Positions 1-6,100 of a stretch of DNA of 6,964 nt are shown piece by piece. Both the position numbers and the translations under genes were made by a program. The notes beneath the pieces were generated by a model. It was not told the origin of the DNA. It made no database searches and saw nothing but the letters and a program-made list of their open reading frames with translations. Each line of letters begins with the position of its first letter. Position 1 is the stretch's first letter. The stretch is from an uncultured Clostridia bacterium (lineage in GTDB: Bacteria; Bacillota; Clostridia; RUG12999). The stretch lies in the NCBI GenBank assembly GCA_949739095.1, contig CATIYX010000226.1, positions 1-6,964 of the forward strand, read 5' to 3'.

Positions 1-245
1 CCGGGGCGGGAACCGATAACTTGACAGGTCGTGCTCTACGCGAGCACGTGAGTTGAAATTCCGCTGCCTTTGCCGCCGCAGCCGCGCCGCCCTTGTCGTG
101 CTCTACGCGAGCACGTGAGTTGAAATATCTCCTTTGTTTTTTGATATAGAAAAAGCGCATGTCGTGCTCTACGCGAGCACGTGAGTTGAAATATTTAATT
201 CCGCATTGTCGCCAACAAATCCATAGTCGTGCTCTACGCGAGCAC
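1..245 (+). CRISPR. CRISPR array, subtype I-C-like repeats, trailer end (continues off the left edge)
   Basis: Three identical 32-bp repeats lie at 28-59, 95-126 and 161-192; a fourth, degenerate copy starts at 226. Spacers are 60-94 (35 nt), 127-160 (34 nt) and 193-225 (33 nt), and 1-27 is the right part of another spacer. The repeat begins GTCG, contains the inverted repeat CGTGCTC-TACGC-GAGCACG and ends in GTTGAAAT. This layout, the 32-bp length and the 33-35 nt spacers are typical of subtype I-C (Cas5d-processed) arrays. The repeat orientation and the decay of the last copy both place the leader to the left and transcription on the + strand. No cas gene is in the window, so the subtype rests on the repeat alone. 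Spacer targets cannot be determined here. Confidence 0.95.
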
Positions 246-265
246 ACGGTAACATAATTTGAAAC
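226..265 (+). repeat. Degenerate terminal CRISPR repeat
   Basis: The first 20 bases (226-245) match the consensus repeat exactly, including the 6-bp stem GTGCTC/GAGCAC. The match then stops: the expected GTGAGTTGAAAT is replaced by ACGGTAACATAA. A TTTGAAAC motif at 258-265 resembles the normal repeat end, displaced by about 8 bp, so this copy may be an interrupted repeat rather than a plain truncation. It marks the old, leader-distal end of the array. Confidence 0.85.
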
Positions 266-270
266 TGAAT

Positions 271-316
271 AAAAACGAAGGCTGCGGAATAATCATCCGT
301 CAGCCTTCGTTTTTTT
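271..316 (+). terminator. Rho-independent terminator after the CRISPR array
   Basis: AAAAACGAAGGCTG (271-284) pairs with CAGCCTTCGTTTTT (301-314). The stem continues as CGGA (285-288) with TCCG (296-299) after a single bulged T. A run of T follows the stem, and an A run precedes it, so it could also stop transcription from the right. It lies just after the last repeat and would end the pre-crRNA transcript. Confidence 0.9.
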
Positions 317-435
317 AGTTTGTGATGGCAACCCGCGTTGTGGCACTGCAAGCAGTAGTAGCAGACATATTCGAAGATAGGGGATAGCGGTTTCATCCTA
401 AAATTTTCTGTGCAAAATTTTATAACGAAAAAGTC

Positions 436-464
436 TTGCAAAACGAAAAGAAAGAGAGTATAAT
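436..464 (+). promoter_or_regulatory. Sigma-A promoter of the antiporter gene
   Basis: TTGCAA (436-441, 4 of 6 to consensus) and a perfect TATAAT (459-464) are 17 bp apart. Transcription would start near 471. Two AAAATTTT blocks (400-407 and 414-421), separated by CTGTGC, sit just upstream and could act as an A/T-rich UP element. The rest of the 336-bp gap from 246 to 581 holds the array terminator, this promoter and the leader RNA described separately; in 317-399 I see nothing identifiable. Confidence 0.75.
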
Positions 465-470
465 AGGAAA

Positions 471-567
471 AGTGCGCATTCAGGAAAGGTGCGTGAAACG
501 CCTGATAACGGGCGGTAAAATTTTTATGATTTACAGCATTTGCTGACTGATAAATATTTTACATAGT
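471..567 (+). promoter_or_regulatory. Structured 5' leader, candidate cis-regulatory RNA
   Basis: The predicted 5' untranslated leader is about 110 nt and contains two foldable elements. In the first, GCGCA (474-478) can pair with TGCGT (490-494), and TCAGG inside that loop (480-484) can pair with CCTGA (501-505); together these would form an H-type pseudoknot. A competing small hairpin GCGT-GAA-ACGC (491-501) overlaps it. In the second, 515-527 pairs with 550-562 over 13 positions with one T-T mismatch, enclosing CAGC-ATTT-GCTG (534-545). It ends only a few bases before the ribosome binding site. I do not recognise a known riboswitch consensus. Ion-sensing classes (Na+, Li+, fluoride, c-di-AMP) are reasonable comparisons given the antiporter downstream. 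Confidence 0.45.
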
Positions 568-576
568 AAAGGGGTG
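568..576 (+). promoter_or_regulatory. Ribosome binding site that sets the GTG start of the antiporter
   Basis: AAAGGGGTG differs from the AAGGAGGTG ideal by little and lies 5 nt before the GTG at 582. The in-frame ATG at 603 has no such site before it, so the GTG is preferred. Confidence 0.75.
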
Positions 577-581
577 GGATA

Positions 582-1913
582 GTGTTAACTTACGGATTTT
601 TGATGGATATTGCTATTATTTTATTAGCTACAAAATTGCTGGGGCTGCTGACAAAACGGTTCAGTATGCCGCAGGTTGTGGGAGCGCTTTTAGCGGGTCT
701 GATTTTAGGACCGGGGGTGCTGGGCGTTTTAAAGGAAACCGATTTTCTCAAACAAATTTCGGAACTGGGTGTCATTGTCCTGATGTTCACTGCCGGACTG
801 GAAACCAGTATCAGTGATTTGAAAAAAACAGGAAAAGCATCGTTTATTATTGCGCTGATGGGTGTGCTGGTTCCGCTTGCTGGCGGGTTTGCTATTTCCT
901 TTTTTTTCGGCGTGGGACAGGGACCGCAAGAGGTGCTGCAAAATATCTTTATTGGAATCATTTTGACGGCTACCTCTGTGAGCATTACCGTAGAAACGCT
1001 GAAAGAAATGGGGAAATTGTCAACCAAGGCGGGAAATGCAATTTTAGGCGCTGCCATTATTGACGATATTTTGGGGATCATTGCTCTTACAGTGATTATG
1101 TCAATGGCAGACAGTGGAGTAAACATCGTTGTTGTACTGCTAAAAATTCTTGGATTTTTCGTGTTTTCGGGCGTGGCAGGATATATTACCTATATCCTGT
1201 TCAACAAATGGGTGTCAAAAGCAGACCGCGATTTGAGGCGGTTTGTCATTGTAGCGTTTGTCATTTGTCTGTTGCTTTCTTATGCGGCAGAAAAATTCTT
1301 TGGTGTGGCGGACATCACTGGCGCATTTATTGCAGGTCTGATTATTTCCAGCACACAACGGACACATTATATTGCATCGCGGTTTGAAACATTGTCCTAT
1401 ATGTTGCTGTCGCCTATTTTTTTCGCCAGCATTGGCATTACGGTGGTTTTGCCGCAAATGTCTGTTTCCATCATTCTGTTTACTGTTTTGCTGACAATTG
1501 TTGCCATTCTCACAAAAATTATAGGCTGTGGTTTTGGGGGAAAAATGACAAAATTTACGAACCGTGAAAGTCTACAAATCGGTGTTGGGATGATTTCACG
1601 CGGTGAAGTTGCTTTAATTGTAGCAAATAAAGGGCTGCCGTTGGGATTAATCAATGCAGTTTATTTTGGTCCTATCATTATCATGGTGGTAGTGACAACA
1701 ATTATAACGCCAATCTTATTAAAACTTGTATTCCGTTCTAAAAATGTAGAGATTGTGGAGGAATCGCCTGTAGAAGATGCTGTTGTAAAGAGCTATGAAG
1801 GTTCATTGCTCTATGAACTTTACCAACAGGCGGCAGATAATGACCCGGCGCTGGAACAGAATTTGGCAGAGTTAGCGCGTTGCGGGAAAGAACATCAACA
1901 ACATAAATTGTGA
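582..1913 (+). CDS. Monovalent cation:proton antiporter, CPA2 family (Na_H_Exchanger domain)
   Basis: Integral membrane antiporter of 443 residues that would exchange Na+ or K+ for protons across the cytoplasmic membrane, serving pH and ion homeostasis. About 13 hydrophobic segments cover residues 7-382, as in NapA-like proteins. Family signatures are visible: LLAGLILGPGVLG (37-49), LMFTAGLETS (67-76), TATSVSITVETL (129-140), the paired ion-binding aspartates D161-D162 in AIIDDILG, GAFIAGLIIS (247-256), and GMISRGEVALIVA (336-348). The Asp-Asp pair is the hallmark of electrogenic members; K312 may be the matching lysine, but that needs an alignment. The protein stops after a short polar tail (383-443) and has no TrkA-N (RCK) domain, so it is not a full KefB/KefC-type protein. 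Start is GTG. The gene has its own promoter, structured leader and terminator, so it is probably monocistronic. The transported ion cannot be read from the sequence. Confidence 0.93.
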   Translation: MLTYGFLMDIAIILLATKLLGLLTKRFSMPQVVGALLAGLILGPGVLGVLKETDFLKQISELGVIVLMFTAGLETSISDLKKTGKASFIIALMGVLVPLAGGFAISFFFGVGQGPQEVLQNIFIGIILTATSVSITVETLKEMGKLSTKAGNAILGAAIIDDILGIIALTVIMSMADSGVNIVVVLLKILGFFVFSGVAGYITYILFNKWVSKADRDLRRFVIVAFVICLLLSYAAEKFFGVADITGAFIAGLIISSTQRTHYIASRFETLSYMLLSPIFFASIGITVVLPQMSVSIILFTVLLTIVAILTKIIGCGFGGKMTKFTNRESLQIGVGMISRGEVALIVANKGLPLGLINAVYFGPIIIMVVVTTIITPILLKLVFRSKNVEIVEESPVEDAVVKSYEGSLLYELYQQAADNDPALEQNLAELARCGKEHQQHKL

Positions 1914-1956
1914 AAAATGCCCTTCCTGTTTGTAGAAAATAGGAAGGGCGTTTTTT
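1914..1956 (+). terminator. Rho-independent terminator of the antiporter gene
   Basis: GCCCTTCCT (1919-1927) pairs perfectly with AGGAAGGGC (1941-1949). A further G-T pair and three A-T pairs close the stem to a 5-nt loop (1932-1936). Six T follow at 1951-1956, and an A run precedes the stem. It starts directly after the TGA stop codon. Confidence 0.93.
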
Positions 1957-1960
1957 GCAA

Positions 1961-2014
1961 TGTGAACAGAAAATATGGAAGAAATATGTCGTAAGTTGTG
2001 AAAAAATGTGAAAA
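1961..2014 (+). repeat. Short TGTGAAMA repeats upstream of the DUF4234 promoter
   Basis: TGTGAAAA occurs at 1997-2004 and 2007-2014, exactly 10 bp apart, and TGTGAACA at 1961-1968. The pair ends 13 bp before the -35 box. The one-turn spacing would suit a DNA-binding regulator or a phased A-tract, but the motif is short and may be chance. Confidence 0.3.
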
Positions 2015-2027
2015 CCGACGGGAAATA

Positions 2028-2057
2028 TTGACAAAATAGTAACAGACATGGTAGACT
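2028..2057 (+). promoter_or_regulatory. Sigma-A promoter of the DUF4234-DUF2752 unit
   Basis: A perfect TTGACA (2028-2033) is followed after 18 bp by TAGACT (2052-2057, 4 of 6 to TATAAT). Transcription would start near 2064, giving a short leader before the ribosome binding site AAGGGGGAG at 2075-2083. Confidence 0.65.
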
Positions 2058-2091
2058 ATACCTAATAAAAGAAGAAGGGGGAGAATATTTC

Positions 2092-2439
2092 ATGCAAAAA
2101 AGAAGTATTCCGGTATGTATCATTTTGTCCTTTATCACCTGCGGTATCTATGGCATCTATTGGTTCGTATGTCTTACAAACGAAATCAATACACTGGCAA
2201 ACCGTGAAGGGGATACATCGGGCGGCGTTGCGTTCCTGCTTACACTTATCACCTGTAATATCTACGGTATTTACTGGGCATATAAGATGGGTGAAAAACT
2301 GGAACAGGCAAGAACGAACCGTGGTATGCAGCCGGGCAATAGCAGTATTGTATATTTGCTTTTGCAGTTGTTTGGTCTGGGAATTGTTGGTTATGCGCTG
2401 ATGCAGAGCGATATCAATACATTGATTGATGCGCAATAA
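2092..2439 (+). CDS. DUF4234 domain-containing small membrane protein
   Basis: A 115-residue membrane protein with the features of DUF4234, a family of unknown function. It starts with a short basic stretch (MQKRS) and has three hydrophobic segments: about 6-28, 46-65 and 84-104. The family motif ITCxIYGIYW occurs twice, at residues 15-24 and 53-62, which points to an internal duplication of a hairpin-like membrane unit. A polar loop (29-45) and a charged stretch (65-83) separate the segments. The ATG start has a strong ribosome binding site (AAGGGGGAG, 8 nt away). It is the first gene of a two-gene unit, and its last codons overlap the start of the DUF2752 gene. No catalytic residues are apparent. 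Homologues are often found in Clostridia, but no biochemical role is established that I know of. Confidence 0.88.
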   Translation: MQKRSIPVCIILSFITCGIYGIYWFVCLTNEINTLANREGDTSGGVAFLLTLITCNIYGIYWAYKMGEKLEQARTNRGMQPGNSSIVYLLLQLFGLGIVGYALMQSDINTLIDAQ

Positions 2440-2839
2440 TATAGCTTGGAAAGCCAGACTTTTTGAAATTATGAAGAAAAGTGCCCTAATCTGTTTGAGC
2501 GGATTAGGGTACGCTTTTGTTGTCCATGTAACTGGGATAGCAATTCCATGTCTGTTGCATACCATAACAGGGCTATATTGTCCCGGTTGCGGTATTACAC
2601 GAATGTGTATGGCGTTGCTACGGCTGGATTTACATGGTGCATGGCAAGCAAACACTATGGTGTTATTGCTGTTGCCATGGCTTGCGGCAGTATTGTGCAG
2701 TTGGACGATTCGATATATTAAAACAGGACGGCGAAATCTGACACGTGTACAGAACATTGTGATTTGGAGTTGCTGCGTACTATTGTTGCTATTTGGCATT
2801 TTACGCAACATTCCTATGTTTGCCTTTTTAACGCCGTGA
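2429..2839 (+). CDS. DUF2752 domain-containing small membrane protein
   Basis: A 136-residue membrane protein of the DUF2752 family, function unknown. The diagnostic motif CPGCGITR lies at residues 51-58, followed by the family-typical helix ending in WQANTMVLLLLPW; the two cysteines and the arginine suggest a metal- or thiol-related site, but this is inference. Hydrophobic segments are at about 19-40, 75-93 and 108-126. The start is uncertain. The ATG at 2429 (or the TTG at 2426) overlaps the end of the DUF4234 gene by 11-14 nt and has no ribosome binding site of its own, which would fit translational coupling. An alternative ATG at 2471 would give a shorter protein starting MKKSALICL, also without a good site. 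It shares promoter and terminator with its neighbour. Confidence 0.85.
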   Translation: MRNNIAWKARLFEIMKKSALICLSGLGYAFVVHVTGIAIPCLLHTITGLYCPGCGITRMCMALLRLDLHGAWQANTMVLLLLPWLAAVLCSWTIRYIKTGRRNLTRVQNIVIWSCCVLLLLFGILRNIPMFAFLTP

Positions 2840-2857
2840 TGAAAGAATATGTGAAGT

Positions 2858-2898
2858 AAAAAAACGGATTGCGAGAAGTGGAATGCAGTCCGTTTTTT
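2858..2898 (+). terminator. Rho-independent terminator of the DUF4234-DUF2752 unit
   Basis: ACGGATTGC (2864-2872) pairs with GCAGTCCGT (2885-2893), 9 pairs including one G-T, around a 12-nt loop. It is preceded by A and followed by T to 2898. It lies 18 nt after the DUF2752 stop codon. Confidence 0.9.
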
Positions 2899-2982
2899 AT
2901 GAAAGAAATCCATCTGCCATACAGGGCGGGAGCAACAAAAGTAGCTATAAAATTAGTGGTAAAATAACTTAAAAATTTTTTC

Positions 2983-3036
2983 ATACCATTTCGGTATTAT
3001 TACAATGGCGAAGCCAATTTTACGGTATTATTACAA
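2983..3036 (+). repeat. 14-bp direct repeat, operator-like, upstream of the peptidase gene
   Basis: CGGTATTATTACAA occurs at 2992-3005 and again at 3023-3036, a pitch of 31 bp or about three helical turns. The first copy is also part of an inverted repeat ATACC-ATTTC-GGTAT (2983-2997), and a small palindrome TGGCGAAGCCA (3006-3016) lies between the copies. A weaker relative, GGTAAAATAAC, is at 2958-2968. The pair ends 36 bp before the -35 box, a common place for activator sites. The 307-bp gap from 2840 to 3146 otherwise holds only the terminator on its left and the promoter on its right. Confidence 0.55.
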
Positions 3037-3072
3037 ATTTATGTTTGTGATATGACATCGAGATAGAAGTTC

Positions 3073-3100
3073 TTGACAAAATGAATAATTGAGATAAAAT
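3073..3100 (+). promoter_or_regulatory. Sigma-A promoter of the secreted peptidase gene
   Basis: A perfect TTGACA (3073-3078) is followed after 16 bp by TAAAAT (3095-3100, 5 of 6 to consensus). A perfect TATAAT overlaps at 3100-3105, but its spacing of 21 bp is too long for this -35 box. Transcription would start near 3107, giving a leader of about 40 nt. Confidence 0.75.
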
Positions 3101-3132
3101 ATAATAGAATAAAATGTATTATAAATCAGAAT

Positions 3133-3137
3133 GGAGG
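3133..3137 (+). promoter_or_regulatory. Ribosome binding site that sets the GTG start of the peptidase gene
   Basis: GGAGG lies 9 nt before the GTG at 3147. This start places a complete signal peptide at the N-terminus, and no in-frame ATG in the neighbourhood would do so. Confidence 0.8.
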
Positions 3138-3146
3138 CACATAATT

Positions 3147-6100
3147 GTGAAACAGAAAAAAACAATAGCGACAGTATTATGTGCAGCGCTTCTCTCATCG
3201 GTCATTGCAACGACGGGATTTGCGGCAGAACCGGAACAGGTTACGGCAACGGGGGCGATGGGAAGTATCAAAGCAACGCTGCGGTTTGACTATCCACAGT
3301 TACTGTCGAAAGTGAAGGAAAAAAATATCAACATCACGCTCTACAAAGACGGAACAGCTATGGGAGAAATTCCGCTAAATGGCGAAGTAACCGGCGAATT
3401 AGGGGGTAAAACACGTGTCACACAAAAAAATGTGGATGGTGTTGCAATCACAACGGAAGAAGAAATCGGATATTTAGATGTAGATATTAATGAACTTCCG
3501 TTGGGAGAATATAGTTTTGCATTTGAAGGCGATGGGTATACTCCATATAAAACGCCAACGATTGCATTAGAAAATTATTCGCAGCAAATTATACTCGGGA
3601 CAGGAGACAAAACGTTTTCTGTTGGTGATGTGAATGGAGATAAAAAAGTAAATAATACAGACCGCGATTTGGTTTCAAGTGCGCTGGGCAAAACAGATGA
3701 ACAAAGTTTGTCCCTCTATGATTTGAATGGTGACAATAAAATTGACATCATCGATTTGGCATATGTCAATCATCAGCTTGCAGCAGAAGGTGGCGTTCAG
3801 ATATTTGATACCAATTTAATTGCGCAAAAGGTAGTGCAGACGGATAAAATCACGCAACAGGTGAACGTCACAGGTACAATCGGAGACATATTTTCAGAAA
3901 ATAACGAAAAAGCGGTAACGCTGAAAGCCAAGGATGAGGCTTCGGCACTGTCCATTCCGATTGAATTTAATAATGCGACTGAAATGGAACAAATTGAGGT
4001 GGTTTCTCCGGAGGGGAACGGTGCATTAACCGCAGGAGTGGCGCAGATTACATATGAGGATGAAAATGGAAATGAGGTAACGGAGGAAATTCCATTTGAT
4101 TCATCGATACCGGAAGAGGTAGAACTGTTAAGTTTACAAGAAGGAACTTCAAGTGTTGTTATCTCTTTAGGAAAACGGGTAGCAGTGAAAAAGATTATCA
4201 TTCATGTAAATAAAGTAGTGGGAGTAGAAGGCGAGCCAACCTATGCGGTTGTACAGGAAGTGAAATTCCTGAAGGATATCGTTCCGGAAAATCCTGCACT
4301 TCAGAATTTAAGTGTCAAAAACGTGAAAGCGACTCCAAAAAGTGAAAGTGTGCAGTTAAAATGGAATGAATTTCCGAATATTACAGGATATACTGTATAT
4401 TATGGAACGCAGAGCGGCGTATATGACAAGCAGCTCACAGTTGATACAAATTCAGCGCTTATCAATGGACTGAAAAATTTGACAACTTATTATTTCACCG
4501 TTACGCCAATTAGTCCTGGCTGGGAGGGGGCACGCTCGGATGTTGTTAGTGCAATGCCCATACCGGATAAGGCGCCGTTAAAACCGGATATGGTAGTGGT
4601 AAAACCGATGGACGGAGCGCTTAGCGTATCTTGGAAGAAAACAGAGAATGCTACCTATTATAAGGTGTTCTATAAAGAAGCAACTGCAGATAAATTTGTT
4701 CAGTGGGGCGACAAGATTGAAACCACTAATGTTTCAATTGGAGGGCTTACCAATGGAACAGAATATCTGCTCTATGTTGTGGCAGGAAACGACATTGGCG
4801 AAGGACCAAAATCAGATTTGGCAACAGGTACGCCGGAAAAAATTGAAGTAGAAGCACCCAAAATTCCAACGCTTCACCAGATTGACAAAGACAATATTGA
4901 AAAAATTGAAATGGCACATAAGGACTATTATGACCATAACGAATATCCTAACGGTTTTGATGTGTGGAATGTAGCGGACGGTGATTATGGCACACATTGG
5001 ACGGCACGTAGATTCTGGGAAAGCAGCCAGTTTACCTTTACGTTTAAAGAAGCGAAGGAAATGAATTATATGGTGTATGTGCCAAGACTGGATGGAAACT
5101 ACCGTAAGAGTCTGGAGAGATATTCCATCACAGTTTGGGATGAAGAGGGCAATCAAAAGACCGTTTCAAAACCGATTGCAATTAATTCTACTGTAACAGG
5201 ATATATGATTCTGCCATTTGAAAAAACGAAAGTGAAAAAGCTGGCAGTTTCACTTGCTCAGTGGGCAGGTTCTCCGACAGGGGTAAGTCTTGCAGAAGCA
5301 GTGTTCTATGAATCCGACAATTTAGCGACAGAAGTGCGCGGATTGTTTAAAGACGATACCTATACAGAACTTTCCGAAGCAGCAAAAGCAGACACAGCAG
5401 CAACTACTGCAAAAATTGAAGCGTTGCGCGCTGAGGCAAACGATGCAGATGGTTATTATGTGGATAAAGATGTTTTGCTTGATGAACTCGATCTTGCAGA
5501 AGCGTTGCTTGGCGGCGACACTAGTGCACTTGGACGTGTGAAAGTGGGCATTGAATCCAGAAGTACTGGAAATGATGGCAAAAAATATGGACAGTCCGGC
5601 AGCGACTTGCAGCCACTTGGCGTTGTTGCATATTCAACAGCTTATGCAGAAAAGAATAAATTTGCACAGCCAAAAGTAACCATATATGCACATATTCCAG
5701 AGGGAGAAAATGTGTATGTTGTTCCAACACAGTATTATGCGGAAGCGAATGCTTGGCAAGGTGGCGGCATTGCACTCCAGAATGGTAGAAATATCATTGA
5801 AATTCCGCAAATGGGTTCGCAGACAACAGAACGCGGTGGTTCACTCTATTTAAGATATTCCGGTGCGCATCCAGAAGATATTTCTTTGCAAATCAGACAG
5901 GGAGCGACACCAATTCCGACACTGGAACTTGCAGATTGGTATAAAATAGATGAGCAGACAAGACGGGCACGTATTAACACTTATGTTGAGGAATTGGAAA
6001 AACACGTAGCTGGTTTGAATAAGCAAAATATTTCTTTGAGAATCGGCAACTCCACTGAAATTTCCATGCCGAATGTATTGCTGTCTGTAGCAGCAGACAG

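Noticed and set aside
1..245. Array-associated toxin, cas gene or mobile element next to the CRISPR array
   Set aside because: The space between the array and the antiporter holds only a terminator, a promoter and a leader RNA. No terminal inverted repeats or transposase fragments were seen.
169..441. 90-codon open frame on the minus strand with a Cys/His-rich stretch
   Set aside because: It runs through CRISPR repeats, a spacer and the array terminator, and its ATG has no ribosome binding site. The Cys/His pattern is most likely chance.
471..567. Known fluoride or c-di-AMP riboswitch
   Set aside because: I looked for the conserved blocks of these classes as I remember them and did not find them in the right order. 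Only an unnamed structured leader is claimed.
590..1126. 178-codon open frame on the minus strand
   Set aside because: It lies entirely inside the antiporter gene, whose family motifs, promoter and ribosome binding site are clear. Its peptide is a low-complexity mirror of membrane codons.
2062..2913. 283-codon open frame on the minus strand across both DUF genes
   Set aside because: It has no ribosome binding site or promoter, would run through the terminator at 2858-2898, and opposes two genes with recognisable families and + strand signals.
3100..3105. Perfect TATAAT as the -10 box of the peptidase promoter
   Set aside because: Its distance of 21 bp from TTGACA is outside the usual range; the overlapping TAAAAT gives 16 bp.
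3180..3182. C12 of the peptidase signal sequence as a lipoprotein cysteine
   Set aside because: The preceding residues (TVL) do not form a lipobox, and the cysteine sits too early, inside the hydrophobic core.
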